From Aliivibrio fischeri (GTDB taxonomy: Bacteria > Pseudomonadota > Gammaproteobacteria > Enterobacterales > Vibrionaceae), in contig NZ_WOBR01000011.1 of assembly GCF_009727955.1 (NCBI RefSeq), positions 1 to 64,000 of the forward strand: a stretch of DNA of 64,000 bases, written 5' to 3'. A program made the position numbers and the translations under genes. Shown here piece after piece: positions 47,664-57,880 of the stretch; positions within the stretch are counted from its first letter, which is position 1; the number at the start of each line of letters is the position of its first letter. The notes beneath the pieces were generated by a model that was given only the letters and a program-made list of their open reading frames with translations, did no database searches and was not told the DNA's origin.

Positions 47664-48539
47664 TTATGAAGGGATACGTTTACTGTTTTTCTTGATACGT
47701 TCTTCATCAGATAGCAGGTGGCAAGTAGCACATTTCTTCTTACCGTCTATTTTGTATTTTAAACAACAGGTTTCACGCTGAACGTACAAAATGGCTCGTT
47801 CTTTTTTCTCTGCTACATGAATATGCGCAAGATCTTTCCCTATATCAGGCATGATATTAGATAACCATTGCTGTGCATTAGGGAGTATTTGTTTTGCAAG
47901 ATCCGCAGAAAGTCCTTTTTCGGTTAAGCGCATAAAGAAGACACTGACAGCCAGTGAAATGCTTCCCCAAAATGGACGGTGTTTTAATCGTTCTTTTTCA
48001 AATAATACACTTAAACCACCTCCAATTTGCTGAATTAGGTGAGTAAAAGCGTCATCCAGTTGTTCGTGGCTTGCTACTACTGTTGATTGTAAACTTGATG
48101 CTAACGGATCACTCTCTAAGCAAACAAAATGACAATTATTATTGATTTGTAAGGACTTTATTTTTTCTCCGTTAGGAGTCGAAATGAAAATATCATTAAA
48201 TTGAATAACAGGAACTCGGTTAAACTTTAAACGAAGCGCCACCAAACTCGTGAAGAATTGATTGTTAAACGATTTTAGCCACATAGAGGCAGCAACATTA
48301 TGATTAACTTCTGTTTTCTTTGAAAATAACTCAATAGCATTAGTTAAATTAGTAGATAACCAGGTATTAAGAGGCTGGTGTTTATCATCCAGTTTGCCTT
48401 GATTTATTGCTTTAAGCTTAAAGTTATCGTCAGCATCATGCAGCCACGCCAATTGGTCTTTTAAAGAATGGCATGATTCTGATGATTTTTTGCTGCGCCA
48501 AAGTGGCTGTAGTTGAGCTGAAATATGCATAGTTGTCAT
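47664..48539 (-). CDS. siderophore ferric reductase, FhuF-like
   Basis: 291 residues. The C-terminus carries ETCCLKYKIDGKKKCATC, the CC-x10-C-x2-C pattern that binds the [2Fe-2S] cluster of FhuF-type reductases, which release iron from ferric siderophores in the cytoplasm. The N-terminal two thirds match the family only weakly by eye. Start ATG 48539 or 48530; neither has a good ribosome-binding site. I see no Fur box, but an iron-responsive promoter in 48540-48704 would be expected. Confidence 0.85.
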   Translation of the reverse strand: MTTMHISAQLQPLWRSKKSSESCHSLKDQLAWLHDADDNFKLKAINQGKLDDKHQPLNTWLSTNLTNAIELFSKKTEVNHNVAASMWLKSFNNQFFTSLVALRLKFNRVPVIQFNDIFISTPNGEKIKSLQINNNCHFVCLESDPLASSLQSTVVASHEQLDDAFTHLIQQIGGGLSVLFEKERLKHRPFWGSISLAVSVFFMRLTEKGLSADLAKQILPNAQQWLSNIMPDIGKDLAHIHVAEKKERAILYVQRETCCLKYKIDGKKKCATCHLLSDEERIKKNSKRIPS

Positions 48540-48704
48540 TGGTTATAATACTTATTAACTTTAGTAATTCATGTTTATTTCAAGAATAAACTTAAAGGTA
48601 CACTACACTCATATTTGAATTAGGTGAAGATAACTCTTCAAAAAATAGCACATTTTTTATCGTCTCTAACTAATTGTAGTTGGTGTTTATAGAAACCACC
48701 ATAT

Positions 48705-49637
48705 TCAACTTAGACTTAAAATAATGGCTTTTATGTCATCTTCAAGTTGTCGGCTTATCATTGTTTGTTCTGATGAGTTAGCGGTATATAAAGCAATTTG
48801 GTTTTTCGGGATACAAGTTTCAATTGATGGAGAGAATTCAACCAAAGTTAATGAGCTTGGTAGAGAGGGCTGAATTAAGCTGTGAATTGGCATAACGCTC
48901 TCTGTTTTTTCTAAAGTAGATAAGCAAACCGACATAATGTCACTTTTCAATGCAACCTTAGGAGTTAAGTTCGCTTCTTTGAGTAAACGTTCTACGTGAT
49001 TTTGTTGTTTAACATAGTCAGGCATGAGATTCATCACTAATGGATATTTCGCAATATTTTCCATTGTTATCTCTTGCTTAAGGAGGGGGTGTGCGGTTGA
49101 TAAACACAAATTGAATTTAACGTCAGTAATGGGGTGCTGGACAATATGTTTCGTTAATGTGAGCGGATAATAGTTGATCCCTAAGTGGATCATTTGTTTC
49201 TTAATATGTAATTCCGTGTTCCAACTCCAGTTAACTAATTCTAATGAGGCATTAGGAAGTTTTTCTTGAACATAATTTCTAATAAGTTCAGCGAAGGGAA
49301 AAGTTAACGATGGATTAATAGCAATAGAAACCGTACCTGAATATGAGCCATAGTTATTATTCGAGTCAGTATCATAGAGTGATGCTAATTCTTCCAGTAA
49401 ACGAGGCAGTTTTAATTGGATCTCTTCGCAAAATGGCGTTGCTTCTAATCCTTTATTTGAACTAATGAATAACTCGTTATCAAATTGTTCTCTTAGTTTT
49501 TTTAAGCCTTTACTGATTGCTGATTGAGTCACAAACAGGCGCTCTGCTGCTTTTCTCGTATTTTTCTCTTTCCCTAAAACTTGTAATAGAAGTAAGAGGT
49601 TTAAATCGACATTCATTAATCGTTTGTTATCAATCAT
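48705..49637 (-). CDS. LysR-family transcriptional regulator
   Basis: 310 residues: N-terminal helix-turn-helix (about 10-68, with KAAERLFVTQSAISKGLKKLRE) and a periplasmic-binding-protein-like effector domain. LeuO/NodD-like by its DLNLLLLLQVL opening. It is divergent from the two DUF1254 genes, with 108 bases between, and is thus the likely regulator of them. Effector unknown. Confidence 0.93.
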   Translation of the reverse strand: MIDNKRLMNVDLNLLLLLQVLGKEKNTRKAAERLFVTQSAISKGLKKLREQFDNELFISSNKGLEATPFCEEIQLKLPRLLEELASLYDTDSNNNYGSYSGTVSIAINPSLTFPFAELIRNYVQEKLPNASLELVNWSWNTELHIKKQMIHLGINYYPLTLTKHIVQHPITDVKFNLCLSTAHPLLKQEITMENIAKYPLVMNLMPDYVKQQNHVERLLKEANLTPKVALKSDIMSVCLSTLEKTESVMPIHSLIQPSLPSSLTLVEFSPSIETCIPKNQIALYTANSSEQTMISRQLEDDIKAIILSLS

Positions 49638-49648
49638 AATTCTGCATA

Positions 49649-49693
49649 AGTCTAAAATGGAATTGATTTGAGTCTAATAATTCCCTGTGGGAA
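49649..49693. promoter_or_regulatory. candidate regulator sites between LysR gene and DUF1254 genes
   Basis: AGTCTAA occurs twice, at 49649 and 49671, 22 bases apart and thus on the same face of the helix. It is followed by the palindrome TTCCCTGTGGGAA (49681-49693). The position between divergent genes is where a LysR regulator would bind. Neither is a textbook T-N11-A box, so this is a candidate only. Confidence 0.4.
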
Positions 49694-49745
49694 CTGCAAT
49701 GTATTTTTTATAATCAATACCTGTTTAACATTAGGTAGGTAAATT

Positions 49746-50741
49746 ATGAAAAAACTGAGTTTATTACTTCTGGCTTCCACCGTATCAAGTTCACTATTTG
49801 CATCAACCTTGCTCCCTGTTACGGAAAGTAATTATGAAAAAGCTGAGTCTGATTTATCGTTCAGTAATATCACTAAGTTAGTTGGGTCAAATGCTTGGTT
49901 TCATTTTCCGAAGCTAACGCCATTAGATAATCAAACAGTGGTACGAATGAACAGAGATACGATTTATTCAGGTTATGTTGCAGATGTTTCTAAAGGAGGA
50001 ACCGTCACTATTCCAGATACTAATGGTCGTTATTTATCAGTGATGATTGTGCAAAATGATCACTATATCGATCAGGTATTTACTAATCCGGGAACTTACG
50101 AGATTAAATCGGATACCGAATTTGCGATGATAGTGGCAAGAACGCAGATAGATCCAAATGATCCGAATGATATAAATAACGTCAAACGAATTCAAAATCA
50201 GATTAAAGTAAAAACAAATTCACACAATCAACATAAATTGCCAAATTATGATTTTAAACAACTGATTTCACTACGCCACAAATTGGTTGATGAGGGTAAA
50301 ACATTCGGTAGCTTGAATGGAATGCAAGGGGCAAGAGGTACTGTAGATAAGAGAATGCATTTATATGGAACAGCTCTTGGGTGGGGGCTACTTCCAGATA
50401 AAAATGCACAATATTTATCTTATTACAGTCAAGGACAAGCAGCGGATGCTACCAAGTGTATTACTGCTACTTACAAGCAACCACCAGTGACTGGAAACGG
50501 TTTTTATTCAATCACTATTTATAATAAAGAGGGTTGGATCGCCAATGAACATTCTGTTTTAAATAAAAATAATCTTAAGTTCAACCAAGATGGTTCTTTT
50601 ACTGTTAATTATGGCAATTGTCCTGAAAATGCCATTAATCATGTACCAGTAACCAATGATTGGGACATGTTAATGCGTGTGTACGAGCCGGATATGAACG
50701 CATTAAAACAATATAAATTACCCAAAGTTACCATCAAATAG
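49746..50741 (+). CDS. DUF1254/DUF1214 domain exported protein
   Basis: 331 residues with a signal peptide (MKKLSLLLLASTVSSSLFA), an N-terminal DUF1254 domain (VVRMNRDTIYSGYVADVSKGGTVTIPD) and a C-terminal DUF1214 domain (GNGFYSITIYNKEGWIANEHSVLN). Predicted periplasmic; function of the family is not established. The closely related next gene follows by 9 bases and the pair lies divergent to a LysR regulator. Confidence 0.88.
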   Translation: MKKLSLLLLASTVSSSLFASTLLPVTESNYEKAESDLSFSNITKLVGSNAWFHFPKLTPLDNQTVVRMNRDTIYSGYVADVSKGGTVTIPDTNGRYLSVMIVQNDHYIDQVFTNPGTYEIKSDTEFAMIVARTQIDPNDPNDINNVKRIQNQIKVKTNSHNQHKLPNYDFKQLISLRHKLVDEGKTFGSLNGMQGARGTVDKRMHLYGTALGWGLLPDKNAQYLSYYSQGQAADATKCITATYKQPPVTGNGFYSITIYNKEGWIANEHSVLNKNNLKFNQDGSFTVNYGNCPENAINHVPVTNDWDMLMRVYEPDMNALKQYKLPKVTIK

Positions 50742-50750
50742 GTGGAAAAT

Positions 50751-51755
50751 ATGAAATATTCTTATTTAACACTGGCAATAATGATTTGTACGCCGGTATT
50801 TGCAAACACCACAGTTACGAATGATAATTTTATTGAGGCAGAAACGAATACCTATTTTTCTGAGTTAATGACTAAAGTGCCAGTCAATACTTGGCGGCAT
50901 GCACGTAATATATCAAGTAAAGATTTTCAATTTGTTATTCGTGAGAACCAAGATATTTTGTATTCTCATGCTGTAGTTGACGTATCAAAGGGGGCGACGC
51001 TTTCTGTCCCTCAATCTGGTCAATATCAGATAATCCAAGTCATTGATGAAAAACATTATACGGTTGCTGTTATTTATCCCGGAGAATCATTAATTATTAC
51101 TCCGAATATGTTATCTAAAGGAACTCACGTTTTTTTAAATGCTAGAACAGGGATCATGACACCAGATAGTGTTGGAGTGAAAAAAGCAAATCTTTTACAA
51201 GACCAGCTAAATATTGAAGCAAACTCTAATAATCCTTATGTAGATAAAGGCTTTGATAAAATATCTCAAGATAAATTACGTAGCCAGCTTGAAAAACACG
51301 TACCTGAAGTAAAAGCATGGCTAGGGTTTGGAAGTGTCACTAATAAGATGCTTGATCCTAAGCAACGTTTATACGTAGCAGCCGCTGGATGGGGAGGGCT
51401 ACCTGCAAAAGATGCCTTTTATTTTCCAGTGAAGGGTACTGGCAATCAAGAATGTCGCTCACTTACTTTTGAGGCCCCGCCACTTAATTACGAAAAAGGC
51501 GGTTTTTGGTCGATTACCACTTATGATGATAAAGGTTGGATCGCAAAAGACAATTTTGCACTTAATAATTTTCAGGCTAAAGCTAACAACGATGGAAGTT
51601 ATACATTGCATTTTAATTGTGGCTCGAAAGCTTTAAATAACATTGATACTATTGATGGTAATTGGCAACCTATGTTTAGAGCATATTTACCACGTTCATT
51701 TGATGAAATATTGAAGTATTCACAAGATTTTACGACTAATGTAACCTTCAAATAA
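50751..51755 (+). CDS. DUF1254/DUF1214 domain exported protein, paralogue
   Basis: 334 residues from ATG 50751, chosen because AGGTGG precedes it and a signal peptide (MKYSYLTLAIMICTPVFA) begins there; a GTG at 50742 lies in frame. The domain order is as in the upstream gene, but identity is moderate. The MNRDTIYS motif is changed to ENQDILYS, so the two copies have diverged in the most conserved DUF1254 block. Confidence 0.87.
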   Translation: MKYSYLTLAIMICTPVFANTTVTNDNFIEAETNTYFSELMTKVPVNTWRHARNISSKDFQFVIRENQDILYSHAVVDVSKGATLSVPQSGQYQIIQVIDEKHYTVAVIYPGESLIITPNMLSKGTHVFLNARTGIMTPDSVGVKKANLLQDQLNIEANSNNPYVDKGFDKISQDKLRSQLEKHVPEVKAWLGFGSVTNKMLDPKQRLYVAAAGWGGLPAKDAFYFPVKGTGNQECRSLTFEAPPLNYEKGGFWSITTYDDKGWIAKDNFALNNFQAKANNDGSYTLHFNCGSKALNNIDTIDGNWQPMFRAYLPRSFDEILKYSQDFTTNVTFK

Positions 51756-51768
51756 ATGAAGCAAATAC

Positions 51769-51800
51769 AAAAAGGTCTGCGTTAAAATGCAGACCTTTTT
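51769..51800. terminator. bidirectional terminator
   Basis: AAAAAGGTCTGC pairs with GCAGACCTTTTT, 12 perfect base pairs and an 8-base loop. It lies between the convergent DUF1254 pair and anmK. Confidence 0.92.
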
Positions 51801-51826
51801 AATAAAGATTTTAATTATTCTTTAAA

Positions 51827-52930
51827 TTAATTAGCCGGGTAGATTACACCTAAACTCGCATAACGAGAAGCACCTGTCACATCAGGTTCATTACTTGGCA
51901 AGCCATGAATTCTTTGATGAGCAAGCCATGCAAAGGCCATTGCTTCCATATTGTCACTATCTACATTGTAGTCGTTAGTGGTGGAAACTGCCCAATTAGG
52001 TAAATGATATTGCAGCCGTTCCATTAAAAACTGGTTATGAGCTCCGCCACCACAGACTAATAGCTTAGTGTCATTGCCAACTTGGAATCGGATCACTTGA
52101 TCAACAATAGTTACCACGGTGAATTCTAATAGCGTTGCTTGAACATCTTGTGGTTGATACGGTTTATTTTCGATGTATTGTGCAAACCAATCCAAATTAA
52201 ACAGCTCTCGACCCGTACTTTTTGGATATGGACGTGCAAAGTAGTCATGTGTTTTTAGTTGGTTGAGCAGTTCATCTATAATTTGACCAGAACGAGCCCA
52301 TGCACCACCTTTATCGTAACTTTCCCCTTTATGCTCAGTGATCCATGAGTCCATCAACATATTGCCAGGACCTGTGTCATAACCAATAACAGGAGAGTCT
52401 TTTTGTAAAATAGAGATATTAGAGATGCCGCCAATATTTAGAATTATATTGGTGCTGTCTGGCTTTCCAAATAAGGTGTGATGAAAAGCAGGAACCAATG
52501 GAGCTCCTTGGCCTCCTAATGCCATGTCTTTTCTACGAAAATCGGCAATTGTATCAATACCTGTTTTTGCTGCAATAATATTGCTATCACCAAGTTGCAT
52601 CGTAAAAGGGTATTCTGCGTCAGGCGAGTGAAACACCGTTTGACCATGACTGCCAATTGCTGTGATGTCAGAGGGAGCAATATTTAAAGTATTTAGTAAA
52701 TGCAGAGTGGCATCGGCAAAAAGATGACCAAGACGGTGATCTATTTCACCAATCACTTTTAAATTGGTTTGTTGCCCCGTGCATACAGCAAGTAAATCCG
52801 CTTTTAGTTGTGGATCCATTGGATAATCAGCATGACCAAGTAGATTGATTTTTGTACCGTTGGTTTCAACGATGACGGCATCCACACCATCTAAACTGGT
52901 TCCAGACATTAAGCCAATGTATTTTTCCAT
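51827..52930 (-). CDS. anmK: anhydro-N-acetylmuramic acid kinase
   Basis: Phosphorylates 1,6-anhydro-MurNAc recovered from peptidoglycan to MurNAc 6-phosphate. 367 residues. The ATP-binding opening GLMSGTSLDGVDAV, GSHGQTVFH, NIGGISN and GYDTGPGN are typical of the family. It is divergent from nagZ, another cell-wall recycling gene, with a 172-base shared promoter region. Confidence 0.97.
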   Translation of the reverse strand: MEKYIGLMSGTSLDGVDAVIVETNGTKINLLGHADYPMDPQLKADLLAVCTGQQTNLKVIGEIDHRLGHLFADATLHLLNTLNIAPSDITAIGSHGQTVFHSPDAEYPFTMQLGDSNIIAAKTGIDTIADFRRKDMALGGQGAPLVPAFHHTLFGKPDSTNIILNIGGISNISILQKDSPVIGYDTGPGNMLMDSWITEHKGESYDKGGAWARSGQIIDELLNQLKTHDYFARPYPKSTGRELFNLDWFAQYIENKPYQPQDVQATLLEFTVVTIVDQVIRFQVGNDTKLLVCGGGAHNQFLMERLQYHLPNWAVSTTNDYNVDSDNMEAMAFAWLAHQRIHGLPSNEPDVTGASRYASLGVIYPAN

Positions 52931-53102
52931 GCATATACTCCATAACTACGGATTTATTAACGCTTTTATTGTGCCATAAAGTCATAAGATTATATCTATA
53001 TTACTCACACTATTGACATAAAATTGCCATATATGAGATTTCAAAATGATAACGAGCATGATACTTTAAGCCTATAAAAATTAAGATGATTTGGAGAATG
53101 CT

Positions 53103-54098
53103 ATGGGCCCGTTATGGCTAGATGTTGAAGGATATGAAATTGATGCAGAAGAGCGTGAGTTGCTTCAGCACCCAACCGTTGGGGGATTGATTTTATTTGC
53201 TCGAAATTATCATGATCCAAAACAGTTAGCGGCATTGACTGCATCCATTCGTAAAGCAGCAGGTCGACCGATTCTTATCGGTGTCGATCAAGAAGGTGGG
53301 CGTGTTCAGCGCTTTAGAGATGAGTTTACTCTTATTCCACCAGCACAAGCCTATGCTGAAATGGATAACGGACTTGAACTGGCTAAAACGGCTGGTTGGT
53401 TATTATGTGCAGAGCTAGTCGCTCATGATATTGACCTTACTTTTGCGCCTGTTTTAGATAATGGGTTTGATTGTAAAGCTATTGGTAATCGTGCTTTTGG
53501 CGATGATATTAATACGATTGTTAAGTACAGCACAGCATTCATGCAAGGTATGAAATCGGCAGGAACCTCAACGACGGGTAAACATTTCCCAGGTCATGGT
53601 GGTGTTATTGCTGATTCGCATCTAGAAACACCTTACGATAATCGTAATAATATTTTTGAGCTTGATATGGCAATCTTTAAAGCTCAAATTGAAGCGGGAA
53701 TTTTAGATGCAATGATGCCTGCTCATGTTATTTATCCTGAATACGATTCATCACCAGCAAGTGGATCATCATATTGGTTAAAAGACGTGCTTCGTAAGCA
53801 ACTTAACTTCAATGGTTTAGTCTTTTCAGATGATCTAAGCATGGAAGGGGCAACCATCATGGGTGGGCCAGCAGAGCGTTCCCAACAAGCGTTAGATGCA
53901 GGCTGCGATATGCTATTGATGTGTAATAACCGTAAATCAGCAGTAGAAGTATTGGATAATCTTGCTATTCAGTCCGTAGCTAAAGCGAATGCATTATTAA
54001 AAACACAGCATTTTGATAGAAACACATTACTAGGCACAAGAGAATGGAAAGAAGCGAATGACCTTATCACTCGTGCTTATGATGGTTGGAAATCATAG
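53103..54098 (+). CDS. nagZ: beta-N-acetylhexosaminidase
   Basis: Cytoplasmic glycoside hydrolase family 3 enzyme that removes GlcNAc from recycled muropeptides. 331 residues from ATG 53103, set by GGAG 6 bases upstream and the family start [22 protein letters not shown] and [14 protein letters not shown] (with the catalytic His of NagZ) and [10 protein letters not shown] (catalytic Asp) are intact. Pairs with divergent anmK. Confidence 0.97.
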   Translation: MGPLWLDVEGYEIDAEERELLQHPTVGGLILFARNYHDPKQLAALTASIRKAAGRPILIGVDQEGGRVQRFRDEFTLIPPAQAYAEMDNGLELAKTAGWLLCAELVAHDIDLTFAPVLDNGFDCKAIGNRAFGDDINTIVKYSTAFMQGMKSAGTSTTGKHFPGHGGVIADSHLETPYDNRNNIFELDMAIFKAQIEAGILDAMMPAHVIYPEYDSSPASGSSYWLKDVLRKQLNFNGLVFSDDLSMEGATIMGGPAERSQQALDAGCDMLLMCNNRKSAVEVLDNLAIQSVAKANALLKTQHFDRNTLLGTREWKEANDLITRAYDGWKS

Positions 54099-54122
54099 CC
54101 AAGTATAGGGTTTGGAAAAGAT

Positions 54123-54158
54123 AAAAAGCCCCGATGTTGATTAAACATCGGGGCTTTT
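54123..54158. terminator. bidirectional terminator
   Basis: A long GC-rich stem (AAGCCCCGATGTT with AACATCGGGGCTT) with a short loop and A/T flanks, between convergent nagZ and pykA. Confidence 0.93.
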
Positions 54159-54176
54159 ATTTTATGCGGTGTTTAA

Positions 54177-55622
54177 TTACTCAACAGTAATTATACGCAT
54201 ACAGTTTGTTGAACCAACGATATCCATAACGTCACCTTGAGTGATGATTACTTGGTCGCCAGTTGATAGTAAGCCTTTTGATTTTAGCGTGTTGATCGCT
54301 GCATAAGTTGATGGAAGACCAGAATCTGCTTTCTCATCAAAGAATACTGGAGTCACACCACGGTAAAGCGCTGCACGGTTTAGTGTACCTTCGTTGCGTG
54401 ATAGAGCAAAGATAGGTAGACCAGAGCTTAGACGAGACATCATAAGTGGAGTACGACCAGACTCAGTAAGTGTGATCATCGCAGTGATGCCTTCCATGTG
54501 GTTTGCTGCATACATAGTAGACATTGCGATCGTTTCTTCTGGTGTAGTGAAGCGACGGTCTAAACGGTGGTTAGATACGTTAACTGTAGGTACTTTTTCA
54601 GCACCCATACAAACGCCAGCCATTGATGTTACTGTTTCAACAGGGAAGTCACCAGCTGCTGTTTCAGCAGAAAGCATTACCGCATCTGTACCATCAAGAA
54701 CGGCGTTAGCAACGTCCATTACTTCAGCACGAGTAGGCATTGGGCTAGAAATCATTGATTCCATCATTTGTGTTGCAGTAATAACGGTACGGTTAAGACT
54801 ACGAGCACGGCGGATTAGTTGTTTTTGAACACCAACTAACTCTGGGTCGCCAATTTCAACACCTAGGTCACCACGTGCAACCATAACAACATCAGATGCA
54901 AGGATAATGTCATCCAGTGCTTCTTCAGACGCTACTGTTTCAGCGCGTTCAACTTTAGCAACTAATTGCGCTTCAAGACCAGCATCACGAGCTAGACGAC
55001 GAGCGTAGTTCATGTCTTCGCCGTTACGTGGGAAAGAAACCGCTAGGTAATCAACCTTCATTGCAGCAGCTGTAATGATGTCAGCTTTGTCTTTGTCTGT
55101 TAGAGCGTCAGCAGAAAGACCACCACCTTGCTTATTGATGCCTTTGTTGTTTGATAGAGGGCCAGCAACTGTTACTTCAGTGTGAACTTTGTTGCCTTCA
55201 ACAGCAGTTACACGTAGTTGTACACGACCGTCATCAAGAAGAAGAACGTCACCAGTAGTTACATCTTGAGGCAGTTCTTTGTAATCAAGACCAACGGAGT
55301 CTTGGTTACCTTCACCTTTAGGTAAATCGCTATCTAGTGTGAATTTATCACCAATAGCTAATTGGATTTTACCTTCTTTAAACGTAGAAACACGGATCTT
55401 AGGGCCTTGTAAGTCACCTAGAATAGCAACGTGAGTACCAAGTTTTGCAGCGATTTCACGAACTTTTCTTGTACGTTCGATATGATCTTCTGGGCTACCG
55501 TGAGAGAAGTTCATACGAACAACGTTTGCGCCAGCGGCAATGATTTTTTCTAGGTTATTATCACGATCTGTTGCAGGGCCAAGAGTGGTAACGATTTTTG
55601 TTCTACGTAGTCTGTTAGACAT
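54177..55622 (-). CDS. pykA: pyruvate kinase II
   Basis: Last step of glycolysis: phosphoenolpyruvate plus ADP to pyruvate plus ATP. 481 residues. It follows E. coli PykA (AMP-activated form) closely rather than Pyk[23 protein letters not shown] at the start and [14 protein letters not shown] at the end. Catalytic Lys lies in LVAKVERAE; metal residues in [12 protein letters not shown] and the [17 protein letters not shown] block. Confidence 0.97.
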   Translation of the reverse strand: MSNRLRRTKIVTTLGPATDRDNNLEKIIAAGANVVRMNFSHGSPEDHIERTRKVREIAAKLGTHVAILGDLQGPKIRVSTFKEGKIQLAIGDKFTLDSDLPKGEGNQDSVGLDYKELPQDVTTGDVLLLDDGRVQLRVTAVEGNKVHTEVTVAGPLSNNKGINKQGGGLSADALTDKDKADIITAAAMKVDYLAVSFPRNGEDMNYARRLARDAGLEAQLVAKVERAETVASEEALDDIILASDVVMVARGDLGVEIGDPELVGVQKQLIRRARSLNRTVITATQMMESMISSPMPTRAEVMDVANAVLDGTDAVMLSAETAAGDFPVETVTSMAGVCMGAEKVPTVNVSNHRLDRRFTTPEETIAMSTMYAANHMEGITAMITLTESGRTPLMMSRLSSGLPIFALSRNEGTLNRAALYRGVTPVFFDEKADSGLPSTYAAINTLKSKGLLSTGDQVIITQGDVMDIVGSTNCMRIITVE

Positions 55623-55724
55623 ATAATCTCCAAAGTGGATGTTGTTTTATTTTTACTTATGCTTAAACATATATCGGCAATAGTGACAATTCCATGACTC
55701 AAACAGGGTAAATGTAAAAAATTC

Positions 55725-56405
55725 TCACGCAATCGCTAAATATTTGTGCGTTTGGATAGAAAGTCGCCAATTTCTTTTGATACAGGTTTCAATACAAAGT
55801 TCGGTAGCTCTTGGTTTTTGGCTAATTGGTTGAAGAGCGATAGTGACATCTTTGAGTAACTCAACACCTTCTAATAATGCATCAAGTTGTTCAATATCTT
55901 TTGTTGTACCAACTGGGTGTTTAATCTCATTTGCACGAGATAGGGCGACTGGCAGAACAGGTAATTTACCTTTCATGTTGATTTTTGGTGACACTGTCAC
56001 CCAAGTGTTCTCTGAAGCAATAATAGGGTAAGTACCACTGGTTTCTATTTGGCAGCGATAACCGTGCTGCTCTAGTTCTTGAGTCAATGAAGTTAAATCA
56101 TACATACATGGTTCACCACCAGTAATCACCATGTGCTTTGCGGTATAACCTTGATTTTCCAACATTTCAATTATTTGAGTGCTCGACAGTTCTGTCCAAC
56201 TAGGGGTATCTTCCGTTTTTGCTAAAATGGTTTGTAAATCCGTTTTATCACTTAATTCGACATCCCAAGTTTGCTTTGTATCACACCAAGAACAACCAAC
56301 AGGGCAACCTTGTAAGCGTAAAAATATAGATGGAACACCGGTAAATGTTCCTTCACCTTGAATGGTCTCGAATAACTCGTTAATTTTAAATAATGGTGCT
56401 GACAT
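55725..56405 (-). CDS. queE: 7-carboxy-7-deazaguanine synthase
   Basis: Radical SAM enzyme of queuosine biosynthesis, converting 6-carboxy-tetrahydropterin to CDG. 226 residues from ATG 56405. The cluster motif CPVGCSWC has the CxxxCxxC spacing, with FETIQGEGTFTGVPSIFLR before it and MVITGGEP after. The in-frame start at 56420 is less likely. Divergent from mlc. In E. coli, overproduced QueE also blocks division; nothing here bears on that. Confidence 0.96.
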   Translation of the reverse strand: MSAPLFKINELFETIQGEGTFTGVPSIFLRLQGCPVGCSWCDTKQTWDVELSDKTDLQTILAKTEDTPSWTELSSTQIIEMLENQGYTAKHMVITGGEPCMYDLTSLTQELEQHGYRCQIETSGTYPIIASENTWVTVSPKINMKGKLPVLPVALSRANEIKHPVGTTKDIEQLDALLEGVELLKDVTIALQPISQKPRATELCIETCIKRNWRLSIQTHKYLAIA

Positions 56406-56491
56406 AATTATTTTACTCAAATAAAAAACTATAAAATTTGGCGTTAAAATTCGTTGTGAAGTCGCATTTTTCGTAAATATTTCATAATCTT

Positions 56492-56507
56492 CGTGATGGA
56501 TATCACG
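56492..56507. promoter_or_regulatory. putative CRP site between queE and mlc
   Basis: CGTGATGGATATCACG has the CRP layout (GTGA-N6-TCAC) with perfect arm symmetry and lies 81 bases before the mlc start. E. coli mlc is CRP-controlled, so a site here makes sense. Outer bases are C/G rather than T/A, so affinity may be modest. Confidence 0.45.
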
Positions 56508-56588
56508 TAGGCAAATACTTAAGCTTCACAATTTGTTCGCAAAGTAAAAAAATTCAATTAATTGATATATTTTTTACTGGAGATACGT

Positions 56589-57803
56589 ATGTACGTGGCC
56601 CAACCCGGACACATTGATCATTTAAAACAAGTAAATGCGGGCCGGGTGTATAAGTTAATTGACCAACTTGGCCCTATCTCGCGAATCGATCTTTCTAAAG
56701 AGAGTAATCTAGCGCCGGCTAGTATTACCAAAATCACACGCGAACTTCTTGACGCACACCTTATCAAAGAAACTCAAGTACAAGAAGCAAATAGTCGTGG
56801 TAGACCTGCAATTGGGCTTGAAGTCGATAATGAAGGTTGGCAATTTTTATCTCTACGACTAGGACGAGGTTATTTAACCATCGCTTTGCACAGTCTTGGT
56901 GGTGAGCAGATCATTGAAGAAAGACAGTTAATCAAAGAGATTGAGCAAGATGAGCTACTTGCCAAGTTATTAAATGAAATTAACGTGTTCTTTCAAAAAC
57001 ACTCTAAGATTTTAGGACGAATTACCAGCATTGCGGTGTCATTACCGGGATTAGTGATTTCTTCACAAGGTTTGATCATTCAAATGCCTCATTACAATGT
57101 GAAAAATTTACCATTGGGCCCTAAGATCTATGAATCTACAGGCTTACCAGTATTCATTGGGAACGATACAAGAAGTTGGGCGTTAGCTGAAAAGTTGTTT
57201 GGTAATTCAAAAAACATCGACAACTCTATCTTAGTCTCTATTCACCATGGTGTAGGTGCCGGCATTATTATGAATGGGGAAGTGCTGCAAGGTAGAACAG
57301 GCAATATTGGTGAAATGGGACACATCAAGATCAACAAACTTGGTGCTCGTTGTCATTGTGGTAATACAGGTTGCTTAGAAACCGTAGCAAGTGCAAAGGC
57401 GATTCGTGATCAAGTAAAAAACTTGATTAATAATGGTCATCAAACCGTCTTAAAAGATCAGACGATTACGATTGAAAACATTTGTCTTGCCGCAAACCAA
57501 GGCGACGTATTAGCAAAACAAGTCATTACTGAGCTTGGACATAATTTGGGTGAAGCCATAGCTATTATGGTAAATCTATTTAACCCAGAAATGATATTGA
57601 TAGGTGGGGAAATTAACCTTTCGAAAGACATTTTGTACCCAATCATCATGGATTCTATTCAAAACCAAGTATTGCCACTATATGCAAAAGACACGCAATT
57701 GGTTGAGAGTCGCTTTTATACTCAAGCAACCATGCCTGGAGCCGCACTGGTTAAGCAAGCAATGTGTGATGGTTCATTGCTAATGAAGGTGATAGAAGGT
57801 TAA
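56589..57803 (+). CDS. mlc: Mlc-type ROK-family sugar repressor
   Basis: Glucose-responsive global repressor of PTS genes. 404 residues from ATG 56589 with GGAG upstream; the family opening QPGHIDHLKQVNAGRVYKLI confirms the start. N-terminal winged helix (about 15-80, SRIDLSKESNLAPASITKI), ROK domain with the zinc motif CHCGNTGCLE. NagC is the other candidate, but the N-terminus fits E. coli Mlc better (GHID...NAG.VY.LIDQLGP.SRIDLS). Confidence 0.93.
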   Translation: MYVAQPGHIDHLKQVNAGRVYKLIDQLGPISRIDLSKESNLAPASITKITRELLDAHLIKETQVQEANSRGRPAIGLEVDNEGWQFLSLRLGRGYLTIALHSLGGEQIIEERQLIKEIEQDELLAKLLNEINVFFQKHSKILGRITSIAVSLPGLVISSQGLIIQMPHYNVKNLPLGPKIYESTGLPVFIGNDTRSWALAEKLFGNSKNIDNSILVSIHHGVGAGIIMNGEVLQGRTGNIGEMGHIKINKLGARCHCGNTGCLETVASAKAIRDQVKNLINNGHQTVLKDQTITIENICLAANQGDVLAKQVITELGHNLGEAIAIMVNLFNPEMILIGGEINLSKDILYPIIMDSIQNQVLPLYAKDTQLVESRFYTQATMPGAALVKQAMCDGSLLMKVIEG

Positions 57804-57822
57804 TACTTCACCGTAAAGTAAT

Positions 57823-57859
57823 AAAAAAGAGCAGCGAATTTGGCTGCTCTTTTCTTTTT
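57823..57859. terminator. bidirectional terminator
   Basis: AAAAGAGCAGC pairs with GCTGCTCTTTT around a 7-base loop, followed by further T residues. It lies between convergent mlc and ltaE. Confidence 0.9.
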
Positions 57860-57880
57860 ATATTGATGGAATGGATAAGA

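Noticed and set aside
54394-54828. 144-residue open frame opposite pykA.
   Set aside because: Antisense shadow in a highly conserved gene with strong codon bias.
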